Assembly (NCBI RefSeq): GCF_001866055.1
Contig: NZ_MLQS01000001.1
Location: forward strand, 413,690-464,589
Direction: 5' to 3'
DNA from: Anaerobacillus alkalidiazotrophicus
Lineage (GTDB): Bacteria; Bacillota; Bacilli; Bacillales_H; Anaerobacillaceae
Length of the DNA stretch: 50,900 bases
Shown here: positions 18,598 through 28,035 of the stretch, piece by piece
Layout of the letters: each line of letters begins with the position of its first letter
Position numbering within the stretch: the stretch's first letter is position 1
Notes under the pieces: generated by a model
What the model was told of the DNA's origin: nothing
Database searches by the model: none
The model's input: the letters and a program-made list of their open reading frames with translations, nothing else
Program-made: the position numbers and the translations under genes

Positions 18598-19716
18598 TTA
18601 TCTTAATTCTAGATCTAATCCAGATTGTTCGATTAACTCTTTTGTATCTTCAAAGTAATTACCTAACTCTTTAATTGGCATATCTTGAGCTTTTAATTCA
18701 TTAAACGGAATAACATGTGGTTCTACTTCTGATGGGTAAACCGCACCATACTCTGAATTAACAAGAAGCTCTAAAGATTCACCAACAAATGCCACTTGAT
18801 TTTCTGGTAATAATAACCACTCAAGAAAAGCAATTGCATTCTCTTGATTAGGTGCTCCACTTACTAAACCAACACCTGCTGCGTTAGCAACAACACCCAT
18901 TTGACCTTCTTCTTGATCTAAGTAAACAAACCCTACATTGTTATCAGAAGGCTCTAATAATTGTTGGTGAAAGTAATAGTTGTTTACTAAACCAAAAGCA
19001 TGCTCTCCAGCACCTACTGCACGACGAATGTCTCCGTGACCTTGATAAATACCTGCTGCATTTTCCTTAATTGCCTCAACCCATTCAGCAGTTTTTTCAT
19101 CGCCCCACTCGTAACGAAGAGCTGAAACGTGACCAATCATACCACCGTTACCACCACGAGTAATTGCAAATTGATCTGCCCACTTGTCATCAAATAAATC
19201 TTCTACACTTTTTGGAACTTCTTCTTCAGAAATTAAATCTTTGTTATAAATAAATCCACGTGCACGAACTGAAAGTGCAAAGTATGCATTATCGTCTGCA
19301 CGGAAATCTGCTGGAATTGTATCAATTCCTTCTGGGTTAGATGCTTCTAATAACCCTTCCATGTGTAGATATCCTAAAGCTCCTAGGTCATTTGAAATAT
19401 AAATGTCTGCTTGAACATTTCCAGCTTCTTCAACAAGTTGAAGTGGTTCAGCACCATGTAAAGCTACAACTTCTACACCAGTTTCTTCTTGGAACTTGTC
19501 AAGTAATGGTTGAACAAAATTCTCGTTACGTGCTGAGTATACCACAATTTTCCCATCTAATTCTACTACTTCTTCCTCTGGTTGTTGCTCATCTTGTCCA
19601 CTCTCTACTTCGTTCTCTTCTGGTTCTGCTGTCTCTTCTTGTCCACCGCATGCAGCTGCAAATAGTAGTCCGAGTGAAAGGATTGCAAAAAGAAACATTT
19701 TTAAAGATTTGTTCAT
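18598..19716 (-). CDS. ferric iron ABC transporter substrate-binding lipoprotein
   Basis: A 372-residue FbpA/FutA-type binding protein. Lipobox LLFAAAC (Cys about 23) is followed by an Asp/Glu-rich linker (residues 25-52), then the binding fold beginning KIVVYSARNENFVQPLLDKF. The acidic linker is common in surface proteins of alkaliphiles or halophiles (inference). The binding site is probably formed by Tyr residues near the C-terminal half (VNNYYFHQ). A Fur box lies 84-104 bp upstream. Operon with the permease. Confidence 0.93.
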   Translation of the reverse strand: MNKSLKMFLFAILSLGLLFAAACGGQEETAEPEENEVESGQDEQQPEEEVVELDGKIVVYSARNENFVQPLLDKFQEETGVEVVALHGAEPLQLVEEAGNVQADIYISNDLGALGYLHMEGLLEASNPEGIDTIPADFRADDNAYFALSVRARGFIYNKDLISEEEVPKSVEDLFDDKWADQFAITRGGNGGMIGHVSALRYEWGDEKTAEWVEAIKENAAGIYQGHGDIRRAVGAGEHAFGLVNNYYFHQQLLEPSDNNVGFVYLDQEEGQMGVVANAAGVGLVSGAPNQENAIAFLEWLLLPENQVAFVGESLELLVNSEYGAVYPSEVEPHVIPFNELKAQDMPIKELGNYFEDTKELIEQSGLDLELR

Positions 19717-19798
19717 TGTTATTGCCCCCTATGTATATTAAATTTAATTAGCGGAATGAAATTCATTCTCAACAACTTTCATAACATGAATTATATTG

Positions 19799-19820
19799 CT
19801 ATTGATAATCATTGTCAATA
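19799..19820. promoter_or_regulatory. Fur box upstream of the iron-binding protein
   Basis: TTGATAATCATTGTCAAT contains TGATAAT-C-ATTGTCA, a near-perfect 7-1-7 Fur site. It implies repression when iron is plentiful. Confidence 0.8.
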
Positions 19821-19989
19821 CATTTCGATGAAAAAAATTAGTGTTCACTAACCTTTCACTTTTTTTGTCAAATGTTTTGCTTATAGTCAGCACCCTAAAA
19901 GCTAAGAACATTCTTTCGTGATTTACTATCTTATTGTCGAAAAATAATGAAGCTTCATGGCGTGTTATTTTTTCCTCAAAATAAGAAAA

Positions 19990-20016
19990 AGTCTCCCCCA
20001 TTAAGAGGGAAACTCC
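19990..20016 (-). terminator. terminator of the iron ATPase gene
   Basis: On the complement AGTTTCCC pairs with GGGGAGACT, followed by TTTTTCTTATTTT, 14 bp past the stop of the ATPase gene. It shows that the ATPase and the binding-protein/permease pair are separate units. Confidence 0.65.
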
Positions 20017-20029
20017 ATCCTCAGGTTAA

Positions 20030-21088
20030 TTACTCTACTACACAAACCAAGTCTGACTTAATATTAAATGAAACAACTGAACCTATTTCAATCTCTTGAT
20101 CTATTGGCGCATAAATAACCATTGGATCTGATGAAGAATTTGATTGAAAATTTATATATAATTCTTGGTATTCGCCACTATAAGTGACTCTCTCAACTTT
20201 CCCACAATAATTCCCTGTTCCTTCGGCTACTATTTCGCAACCTTCTGGTCGAATCGAAAGTTTTACTGTTTCACATATTTCAGTTGTTTGATTTGGTAAG
20301 CATACTGTACCAATTGTTGTTGTTACATGTTTCATGTCCTTTTCTAGTTTCCCAGTAAGTAAGTTTGTTTTACCGACAAATTGTGCAACAAAGCAATTCT
20401 TAGGGCAGCGATACATCTCTCGCGGGCTAGCTACCTGCTGAATTACGCCATCTTTCATGACAACTACACGATCAGATACAGCAAATGCATCTTTTTGATC
20501 ATGAGTAACAATAATAGCTGTAGTATTAGCTTTTCTTAAGATATTTGTAACATCAAAACGCATTTTTTCTCTTAATCCAGCGTCTAAATTACTAAAAGGT
20601 TCATCCATTAATACTACATGAGGACGAGGTGCTAAAGCCCTTGCCAAGGCAACACGCTGTTGCTGACCACCTGAAAGCTCACTCGGATAACGACTAGCGT
20701 AATCTGCCAAGCCTACAAGTTCTAAAACTTCGATAGCACGTAATTTTCTATCTTTTGTTTTCCATTTATTTAAACCAAACATTACATTTTTCTCAATCGT
20801 CAAATGAGGAAAAAGAGCGTAATCCTGAAATACCATACCAATTCCACGTTTTTCAGGTGGCAAAGAGCGGTGGTCATCGTACACAACTTGATCTCCAATT
20901 GATATTTTCCCCATACTCGGTTGCTCAAAGCCAGCAATCATTCTTAACGTTGTCGTTTTCCCACAACCACTGGGTCCTAATAAAGTAATAATTTCTCCTT
21001 GTTCGATCTTTAAATCCAATGCATCAACTGCTGGTTGTAATGAATTAGAAAAAAATTTCGATACTTGTTCGAGATGAATAAAGCTCAC
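20030..21088 (-). CDS. ferric iron ABC transporter ATP-binding protein
   Basis: A 352-residue FbpC-type ATPase. Walker A GPSGCGKTT (about 38-46), Q-loop FQDYALFPHL, signature LSGGQQQRVALARAL, Walker B VVLMDEPF, H-loop VTHDQKDA; C-terminal TOBE-like regulatory domain from about 240. GTG start with AAAGGGGG nine bases upstream. Alone in its unit with its own Fur box; it must work with the binding protein and permease encoded next to it. Confidence 0.93.
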   Translation of the reverse strand: MSFIHLEQVSKFFSNSLQPAVDALDLKIEQGEIITLLGPSGCGKTTTLRMIAGFEQPSMGKISIGDQVVYDDHRSLPPEKRGIGMVFQDYALFPHLTIEKNVMFGLNKWKTKDRKLRAIEVLELVGLADYASRYPSELSGGQQQRVALARALAPRPHVVLMDEPFSNLDAGLREKMRFDVTNILRKANTTAIIVTHDQKDAFAVSDRVVVMKDGVIQQVASPREMYRCPKNCFVAQFVGKTNLLTGKLEKDMKHVTTTIGTVCLPNQTTEICETVKLSIRPEGCEIVAEGTGNYCGKVERVTYSGEYQELYINFQSNSSSDPMVIYAPIDQEIEIGSVVSFNIKSDLVCVVE

Positions 21089-21157
21089 GATACTTAACCC
21101 CCTTTGACAATATGTATCTGCCTTTATCTCAAATAAACTCTGAATATAAAAGTCTAG

Positions 21158-21176
21158 TGATAATGATTTTCATTTT
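21158..21176. promoter_or_regulatory. Fur box upstream of the iron ATPase gene
   Basis: TGATAATGATTTTCATTTT matches the 19-bp Fur consensus GATAATGATAATCATTATC at most positions. It lies about 70 bp before the ATPase start and within the space shared with the divergent MFS gene. Confidence 0.8.
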
Positions 21177-21415
21177 AACCCAATTATATCATAGGCTTTT
21201 TTTTAACGTCAATGTTGTTCAAGAGCTTGTCATATGTTTCGTCAACATTTCTACTGTTTTTACAAAGTGAGTGAGATACTTGTTCAGAGGCAAGGTAGTC
21301 AACTTCAAAATCCATAAATTTTCTTATAAAATATTAATCTTTATTCTGTTTATAAAGGCACAATTAACTATTTTTCATATACATATATCAAGACTTTTTA
21401 AAGCGAGGTCTCTTA

Positions 21416-22597
21416 ATGGATAATTTGCAGTTCAACAAAAAAGATTATTCAATGTTTCATATAATAACTTTTTTCTCACTTACGGCAATTTTTATCGTTT
21501 CAAATCTTTATATCATGATACCTTTACTTGATAGTGTTTCCATTACTTTTTCAATTTCAACGACACAAGCAAGTCTTTCAATAAGTGCGTTTTCTTTTTT
21601 CTATGCTTTTGGGCTAATTTTTTTTGGGTCTTTATCTGAACGTTTTGGGTTAAAAGAAACGATCTCAGTTGGGCTTTTCATTCTTACAATTTTAATGATT
21701 GTTAGCTATTACATCAGTAACTTTTCGGCGTTTCTTATTCTTAGGGGATTTCAAGGGTTTTGGGCAGCGACGTTTGCACCTGTCTCTTTCATTTATATAT
21801 TTAACGTACTTTCTTTAAAGCATCAAGGTATAACAATTGCCGTTATTAATACAGGATTCTTATCAGCTGGCGTTGTTGGACAACTGTTTAGTTCTTCTAT
21901 ACATCTTTTTTGGGGTTGGGAAGGAGTCTTTATTTCATTATCGTTACTTTATTTATTCCTTTTTATCTATTCATTAAAATGTTTACCTCGTCCTACAAAA
22001 CCCGCTCAATCGAGGTCGGTCCATTTGCTAATTAGAACTTTATTAAAAATACCTTTTAGAAAAGACTTAAGAAAACTCTATTTTATAACATTTACAATCC
22101 TTCTAACTTTTGTAGCCTACTACACTGCATTAGAAAATTATTATTCTACTATACTTGGTTTACCCCCTGAAAATACACTGGTTATTAGGAGTTTTGGATT
22201 AACCGGGTTACTACTAACAATACTTTCAAACAAAATTAGTGGTCGAATTGGCTTTGAAAACACAATTTTCATGGGGCTAACTTTAATGTTAACAGGTGTA
22301 TTATGCAGTACATCCTCAATCATTCTTTTTCTCATTTTTGGATCTGTTATTTTTGTTGCCGGAACATCAATCACCATACCTTCACTCATTTATATCATTA
22401 GTATAAAAGGTGCAGAAAATAAGAGCTTAGCAATTTCAATGTATAGCTTTATCTTATTAATTGGAGCTAGCTTCGGTAGTGGGATCACAATCATTACAAA
22501 CTATTACGCAAAGCTTGCATTTTTATCGTTAATCTTACTATGTTCTCTACTATCAATATTAATGGAAAAAAGAAGTCAACTCGTTTCAGCAAGCTGA
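21416..22597 (+). CDS. MFS transporter
   Basis: A 393-residue major facilitator protein with about 12 membrane segments and the loop 2-3 motif GSLSERFGLKETI. Similar to small drug/metabolite exporters of the YnfM/YgaY type. Substrate cannot be told. It faces away from the iron ATPase gene and shares its upstream region, where one Fur box lies about 240 bp away; a role in iron or siderophore export is possible but unsupported. Start ATG behind GAGG. Confidence 0.85.
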   Translation: MDNLQFNKKDYSMFHIITFFSLTAIFIVSNLYIMIPLLDSVSITFSISTTQASLSISAFSFFYAFGLIFFGSLSERFGLKETISVGLFILTILMIVSYYISNFSAFLILRGFQGFWAATFAPVSFIYIFNVLSLKHQGITIAVINTGFLSAGVVGQLFSSSIHLFWGWEGVFISLSLLYLFLFIYSLKCLPRPTKPAQSRSVHLLIRTLLKIPFRKDLRKLYFITFTILLTFVAYYTALENYYSTILGLPPENTLVIRSFGLTGLLLTILSNKISGRIGFENTIFMGLTLMLTGVLCSTSSIILFLIFGSVIFVAGTSITIPSLIYIISIKGAENKSLAISMYSFILLIGASFGSGITIITNYYAKLAFLSLILLCSLLSILMEKRSQLVSAS

Positions 22598-22607
22598 AAC
22601 ATCTGAA

Positions 22608-22650
22608 AATCCCACCTAACTACGCTTAGAGGTGGGGGTCTTTTACCCTA
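22608..22650 (+). terminator. terminator derived from repeat family A
   Basis: CCCACCT pairs with AGGTGGG, followed by GGTCTTTTA. The GAGGTGGGGGTCTT string is the same as the right palindrome arm of family A, so a fragment of that repeat appears to serve as the MFS terminator. Confidence 0.65.
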
Positions 22651-22723
22651 AAAAAAATGAGATAAATTCCTATAATGACTAGAACCTAAAGGTTAAACTT
22701 TTGTGTTCAAAGGAAGTGTTCGT

Positions 22724-24064
22724 ATGAATGAAGATCAATTAACAGTTCTAATGATTAAGTATTTGAAAGAAAACAAAAAAAGTGCTTTTGAAAAAGTTCT
22801 TGATGAGCTCCAACCTTATGATATTGCTCAACTGTACCGTAACCTTCCTGAAAAACATCATTTAAAGTTTCTTTTATTTTTAACACCTAAAGAGATAGCG
22901 GACCTTATCCAAGAACTAGAAAGCGACTTACAAATTGAGATTATTCACCGGCTAGGTGTAGAAAAGTCATCAAAAATAATGGACTTGATGGAAAATGATA
23001 ATCTGGCTGATTTGTTAAGTGAACTATCTGTTGAGAACATTCAAGAGTATTTATCAGTAATGAAAGCTGAAGATTCTACTTACATTCAGAATTTAATGAG
23101 TTACTCTGCTGATACTGCTGGCGGACTTATGACTAATCAATTTATGTCAATAAAAGATGACTATACTGTTCAGGATGCTGTGGATAAATTAAAATCATTC
23201 GCAGAAATGAATCATACCATTTACTACTTATATGTTATTAATGATGATAAACAGCTTGTAGGCGTTGTTTCATACCGCGATTTGGTATTAGCAGATACAA
23301 ACGAGAGAATAAGTAATATTATGTTTAATCGTGTTATTTCTGTACCTGTAGATCTAGATCAAGAAGAAGTTGCCAACCTAATTGAAAGGTACGACTTCAT
23401 AGCGCTCCCTGTTGTCGATGAAAACCATAAACTTCTTGGTATTGTTACCGTAGACGATGTCATTGACGTTGTGATCCAAGAAGCTAATGAAGATATTGAA
23501 AAATTATCAGCATCAGGAAAGGATATTGATTTCTATACAAAAGCAACCACTGCTGCTTTTCGAAGGTTACCATGGTTAATTTTACTATTATTTATCGGTT
23601 TAATATCTGGAAGTATTATTAGTGGGTTTGAAGAAACACTCGAGCAAGTAGTAGCATTAGTATTTTTCATGCCAATGATTGCTGGTATGACTGGTAACAC
23701 CGGAACACAATCATTAGCCGTTGTTGTTCGTGGGCTTATCACTCATAAGTTAGATAAAAAAACGATCCTAAATCTAATTATTCGCGAGTTTGGAGTCGGA
23801 ATAATCGTTGGAATTATTTGTGGATTACTCATAGCTATTATTGCTTTAGTATGGATGGGTTCAATCATCGCTCTTGTTGTTGGTATCTCATTAATACTAA
23901 CTTTAATCATTGGTACACTCGCAGGAACTATCATACCGTTATTATTGTATAAATTGGGGGTCGACCCTGCTGTTGCCTCTGGCCCTTTGATCACAACATT
24001 AAATGATATCTTTTCGTTAATTGTCTATTTTAGTTTTGCAACGGCTTTTCTAGCTTATCTCTAA
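22724..24064 (+). CDS. mgtE: magnesium transporter MgtE
   Basis: A 446-residue Mg2+ channel. N-terminal helical Mg-sensing domain (residues 1-125), two CBS domains (about 130-250), then five membrane segments with GNTGTQSLAVVVRG and the DPAVASGPLITTLND segment, both near the pore. I take ATG 22724 behind AAAGGAAGTG rather than the GTG seven codons upstream. No M-box riboswitch is visible in the short upstream gap. Confidence 0.94.
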   Translation: MNEDQLTVLMIKYLKENKKSAFEKVLDELQPYDIAQLYRNLPEKHHLKFLLFLTPKEIADLIQELESDLQIEIIHRLGVEKSSKIMDLMENDNLADLLSELSVENIQEYLSVMKAEDSTYIQNLMSYSADTAGGLMTNQFMSIKDDYTVQDAVDKLKSFAEMNHTIYYLYVINDDKQLVGVVSYRDLVLADTNERISNIMFNRVISVPVDLDQEEVANLIERYDFIALPVVDENHKLLGIVTVDDVIDVVIQEANEDIEKLSASGKDIDFYTKATTAAFRRLPWLILLLFIGLISGSIISGFEETLEQVVALVFFMPMIAGMTGNTGTQSLAVVVRGLITHKLDKKTILNLIIREFGVGIIVGIICGLLIAIIALVWMGSIIALVVGISLILTLIIGTLAGTIIPLLLYKLGVDPAVASGPLITTLNDIFSLIVYFSFATAFLAYL

Positions 24065-24206
24065 TTAAGTTAGTATTACGGCACCCTCGAACCATTGCCT
24101 TCTATTGAATTAATTTTACGATACTACAATCAAAACATTATAAACATAATCACCTCATACTTTCGCATACAATACAACATGTCCTGTAAAATGAGGTTGA
24201 TGATAC

Positions 24207-24791
24207 ATGTTTAATAAAAAAAAGTTGTTTGCTATTTTGATAGGAAGTTTTATCATAAGTCTCGGAATTAATAACTTTTTTGTTTCTTTTCATATTTTAG
24301 ATGGTGGTATGATCGGTTTAGGCTTAATCTTTCACTACAAATATGATGTTAGTATTGGAATTTCTATTTTACTATTAAGTATTCCAATCTATATCGCTGC
24401 TTGGGTTTGGTACCGCGAATTTTTCTATAATAGTATTGTCGGTGTTGTTGTCTCTTCATTATTTATTGATATCTTTCATTGGCTTACTTTTAATACAGAC
24501 GATGTATCTCCACTCGTCGCGGCTTTAAGCGGCGGTGCGCTTCTCGGTATAGGAGTAGGTATCATGTTTCTATATGATGTAAGTACAGGTGGCCTAGATT
24601 TATTTGGTCAGATGATAGCAGACATTACTAAAGTTAATGTAGGTATTATGATTTTCGTCATAGACTTACTCGTAGTCGTTGCAGGTGTTACAATTATTAC
24701 ATTTGATGAAATCATCCTATCAACAATTGCTGTTGCAGCTACAGGTGTAACAACGACAGCAATCGTCATGTTTAAGGAATCTACTTGGTAA
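24207..24791 (+). CDS. YitT family membrane protein
   Basis: A 194-residue protein with five to six membrane segments and the family signatures HILDGGMIGLGLI and YDVSTGGLDL. Unlike the common YitT proteins it lacks the C-terminal DUF2179 domain and ends soon after the last membrane segment. Function is unknown. Confidence 0.85.
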   Translation: MFNKKKLFAILIGSFIISLGINNFFVSFHILDGGMIGLGLIFHYKYDVSIGISILLLSIPIYIAAWVWYREFFYNSIVGVVVSSLFIDIFHWLTFNTDDVSPLVAALSGGALLGIGVGIMFLYDVSTGGLDLFGQMIADITKVNVGIMIFVIDLLVVVAGVTIITFDEIILSTIAVAATGVTTTAIVMFKESTW

Positions 24792-24837
24792 TATCCGACA
24801 ATATATTTCCCAGGAAAACACAATTCAGCTAAAAATG

Positions 24838-24870
24838 AAAAAAATCGAGTACATAACTACTCGATTTTTT
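24838..24870. terminator. bidirectional terminator
   Basis: AAAAATCGAGTA pairs with TACTCGATTTTT around CATAAC, with A- and T-runs. It separates the convergent yitT-like and chemoreceptor genes. Confidence 0.85.
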
Positions 24871-24873
24871 TTA

Positions 24874-26586
24874 TTAATCAATTTTAAATTTGTTTACCTG
24901 GCCTTGTAGTTCTTTCGCCATTTCTAAAAGTTGTTCGGAAAATGCTGTAATTTCATTTAAGGATGTTGATTGTTGACTAACTGATGCGGCAACTTCATTA
25001 ACTTGACCTGCTGCTTTCCTTGCAATATTAGCCATTTCCTCAAAGGATGCATTTACTTCCTCTGTACTTGCCGACATTTCTTCAGCTGTTGAAGTAAATA
25101 AGTCAACCTGATCTACTACATAACTAGCCGACTCCTTTATTTTTTCAAAGGCTTCACCAGATCGTTGAATTACAGTTACACCCGTATCTACCTCAGTAGT
25201 TACTTGATTCATTGCTTCTACCGTCCGCGAAGTTTCTGTCTGGATTTTTTGAACAAGTTCAGATATCCCCTCTAACGAGTCACTTGTTTGTTCCGCTAAC
25301 TTTCTTACCTCGTCGGCAACTACTGCAAAACCACGTCCTTCTTCGCCAGCCCTAGCTGCTTCAATAGCAGCATTTAAAGCAAGTAAATTCGTTTGAGATG
25401 CAATTGCTGAAATGACCTCTATGATTTTACCAATTTCATTTGAATAATGATCCAACTTTTGAACTAGTTTCGTCGAATTGTTTACTGATTGGTGAATAGA
25501 ATTCATTTGGTTAGATACAAGTTCTACCGTATTGATCCCACTCTTTGAATCTCCCACTGTAGTATGTGTTGCATCAGATACTTGTAAAGCAGTCTCTACA
25601 ATATATTGTACACCTTGGGTTAAATCATCTATTGCCTGTGCACTTTCTTCAGAACTTCTAACAGTTGTTTTAGCCCCTTCACTAACTCCGTTCATCTCAC
25701 TAATAATTCGCTTGTTATTTACACTCGCCTCATGGAAGCTATTAAACAATCTTTCTGATGTTTCAAAAAGCATATTTGTGTTTTTATTGATACTATAAAT
25801 CATACTATTCATTTCGTTCACCATATGTTGAAATGCTTGACCTAAGTTACCAATTTCATCTTTACGATCGACGGAAAAATTTACTGTTAAATCGCCAGCC
25901 TTCACCTGATCGACTTGCTTCGTTAATTGTCTTAAAGGCGCAACCAAAAATCTAGTCATAAGGGCTAATACTACTACACTTATGAGCGATACCGCCATTG
26001 TTATCCACACGGCTCTTTTTCTACCATTCTCTAGATTTTCAGCTATATAAGTAGCATCAAAATCTGCACCCACAATCCCAATCACTTCTCCTGATGTATT
26101 TACTATTGGAGAGTATGCATATATTATTGAACCATATTCTTCGCTATTAACTAACTCTCCAACCATAGCTTGACCACTTTTAAATACCTCTTTAATTATA
26201 GGGTAATCTTCTATATCTTCTATATCACCAAGATTTGACGCATCTTCATCACCTATTGGAAACCCATCTACGACATAATAATACTCATCCGCTTCATTAC
26301 TTTTAGCCATTGTGTAAAGGAATAAAAGACCATTTGTTTCGCGAATTTGATCTAGCCTCTCACGCAAATAATAATAGTAATCTGTTTCACCTTCTATTAA
26401 TATCTCTCCAAACTTACGAGCATCAATGATTTTAGCAGTGCTTTCAGCCATTAATTTCGCTTGATTTCCTACTGATGATTCTACAATATTTTTTGCGTTG
26501 ATAAACATTATTAATCCAACAAAAGAAACTGTTAAAATAAAAAAGATAGAAAAGAACACGATTATTTTTCCTTGAATACTTTTCAC
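24874..26586 (-). CDS. methyl-accepting chemotaxis protein
   Basis: A 570-residue chemoreceptor: TM1 at about 8-30, an extracellular Cache-like sensor (about 35-180) rich in Tyr and acidic residues, TM2 at about 192-212, HAMP (213-265), and a long signalling coiled coil whose hairpin tip reads [26 protein letters not shown] in overlapping parts. No C-terminal pentapeptide for CheR/CheB tethering. Ligand unknown. Single gene. Confidence 0.92.
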   Translation of the reverse strand: MKSIQGKIIVFFSIFFILTVSFVGLIMFINAKNIVESSVGNQAKLMAESTAKIIDARKFGEILIEGETDYYYYLRERLDQIRETNGLLFLYTMAKSNEADEYYYVVDGFPIGDEDASNLGDIEDIEDYPIIKEVFKSGQAMVGELVNSEEYGSIIYAYSPIVNTSGEVIGIVGADFDATYIAENLENGRKRAVWITMAVSLISVVVLALMTRFLVAPLRQLTKQVDQVKAGDLTVNFSVDRKDEIGNLGQAFQHMVNEMNSMIYSINKNTNMLFETSERLFNSFHEASVNNKRIISEMNGVSEGAKTTVRSSEESAQAIDDLTQGVQYIVETALQVSDATHTTVGDSKSGINTVELVSNQMNSIHQSVNNSTKLVQKLDHYSNEIGKIIEVISAIASQTNLLALNAAIEAARAGEEGRGFAVVADEVRKLAEQTSDSLEGISELVQKIQTETSRTVEAMNQVTTEVDTGVTVIQRSGEAFEKIKESASYVVDQVDLFTSTAEEMSASTEEVNASFEEMANIARKAAGQVNEVAASVSQQSTSLNEITAFSEQLLEMAKELQGQVNKFKID

Positions 26587-26763
26587 ATTTCACCCTACTC
26601 CCATTATGTTCTAAAAGAATTTACCAATCTGCTCATCAAAACCATAGCCAAATTTACCCATGCGAAAATCACTAAAATAACAACATTATACATCAATAGC
26701 CCCAAAAATGGTACAAAAAATAAAGAGAAAGTGCAGACCTTTCCTTTTTATAGCCAAATTTAC

Positions 26764-27633
26764 TCATTCATTCCTCTCAACATACTCAAATAAAAAAGAT
26801 TGTCCATTCCTGTAAAAGCGCGGATCATAAATCCCTAACTTATCATCCTCATCAACTATAACAACAAACGGGGACCATTTATACAATGTTTTGGCTTCTG
26901 GTTTCTGTGAAAACAAATCGTTTAAGTCTGCTTGATCGTGGCTATATAGCACAACTTCTATTGCTTTTTCTGACCATAGATTAACTTTTGATATTTCAAC
27001 CTGGCTTTCATTCTTTCCAATTAGCGTAAAGTTCCAAGGAATAAAGCTAGCAGACAACGCCTGTTGCTCGTAATGTTCATTTGTTTGTTGGTAGATAATA
27101 TAACCTTGTCCAGTTTGTAAAGCAACGTGTATAAGAATTGCCATCCAAACAATACGGTAAACTTTAAACGACTGAAAATTCACCTTTTTAGCAAGGATAA
27201 AACCAAGTAAAATTATTATCCATATAACAAAATCTACTATTGGTATAGTACCAAAAGTAATTCTAGCGTTTGAGATAGGTTCGAAATACCCCGTACCCCA
27301 GGCATTAAATAAATCACTTGTATTATGGATAAACACAGATAAAGCACCCATTAAGAAAATACGGCGATCTTTAACTCGCCAAAATAAATAACATAGTAGA
27401 GTCAATACAATTGCCCATACTGGAACCAGAAATATTGAATGAGTAATACCGCGATGCCACATTTGATATTGACCTTCGGTGTCCCAAAGCCTTGATATAA
27501 CATCGATGTCAGGAATTTGGCTACCGACAACAGTCGTAAAAAGTAACGCACGCTTTTTTTCTTTGGAAAATTTTCGTTTATCTACTGCTCCATATAAAGT
27601 TAAACCGAATAATGTGTGTGTAATTGTATCCAT
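26764..27633 (-). CDS. membrane-bound metal-dependent hydrolase family protein (YfhP/YdjM-like)
   Basis: A 289-residue protein with the N-terminal motif MDTITHTLFG, then PDIDVISRLW and WHRGITHSIF; the conserved His and Asp residues form a probable metal site. Four membrane segments follow, then a soluble C-terminal domain (about 200-289). B. subtilis YfhP has the same layout. Enzyme activity is not established. Stands alone. Confidence 0.85.
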   Translation of the reverse strand: MDTITHTLFGLTLYGAVDKRKFSKEKKRALLFTTVVGSQIPDIDVISRLWDTEGQYQMWHRGITHSIFLVPVWAIVLTLLCYLFWRVKDRRIFLMGALSVFIHNTSDLFNAWGTGYFEPISNARITFGTIPIVDFVIWIIILLGFILAKKVNFQSFKVYRIVWMAILIHVALQTGQGYIIYQQTNEHYEQQALSASFIPWNFTLIGKNESQVEISKVNLWSEKAIEVVLYSHDQADLNDLFSQKPEAKTLYKWSPFVVIVDEDDKLGIYDPRFYRNGQSFLFEYVERNE

Positions 27634-27776
27634 CCAGGTTACACCAACTCTTTTTTCTATATTTTATAATGAGAATAACCTCTTTTCATCAAGAGGTAGC
27701 TATTTGTTGATACTACTAATTTCGTTTCATATGTAAATAATACCAATTTTACTTTTTCATTTACAACTTTAATGAA

Positions 27777-27812
27777 AAAAAGCTTTCTCCTATTATCGAG
27801 AAAGAGCTTTAA
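27777..27812. terminator. imperfect hairpin, possible terminator
   Basis: AAAGCTTTCTC and GAGAAAGAGCTTT pair with a one-base bulge and are flanked by A- and T-runs. It lies in the 400-bp gap between the YfhP-like gene start and rsiX. Confidence 0.4.
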
Positions 27813-27835
27813 TTTTTATTTATTCATTGACTTAA

Positions 27836-27956
27836 GCGAATTTCATAATGTCCAAAAAAGAGCTGCAAAAAGCTATATCTAGTTATGAACATTTCAACGC
27901 AACTAGCTACAGCACATTACCTTAATGGAGTGAATAATGAATCCTGAAATTCATTA
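27836..27956. repeat. repeat family B, copy 1
   Basis: Ends GCGAATTTCATAATG and TGAAATTCATTA are inverted. The inner arms are TATATCTAGTT and AACTAGCTACA around a loop of about 15 nt. This is the most diverged of four copies (others at 34901, 35811, 36041). It has no open frame. Confidence 0.65.
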
Positions 27957-27991
27957 TTTAAAACAAACAGAAATTTACGATCAATATGGTG

Positions 27992-28029
27992 AAAAACCAG
28001 TGGGATTATAGCCGCCCACTGGTTTTTAG
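27992..28029. terminator. terminator after rsiX
   Basis: AAAAACCAGTGGG pairs with CCCACTGGTTTTT around a 10-nt loop; on the minus strand it begins just past the rsiX stop. Confidence 0.85.
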
Positions 28030-28035
28030 ACTAAA

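Noticed and set aside
19341..19751. 136-codon plus-strand frame opposite the iron-binding protein gene
   Set aside because: Leu/Val/Gln-rich shadow of the Glu-rich coding strand; no ribosome binding site.
22598..22723. M-box (magnesium) riboswitch before mgtE
   Set aside because: The gap is only about 125 bp and is occupied by the MFS terminator; no M-box core can be placed.
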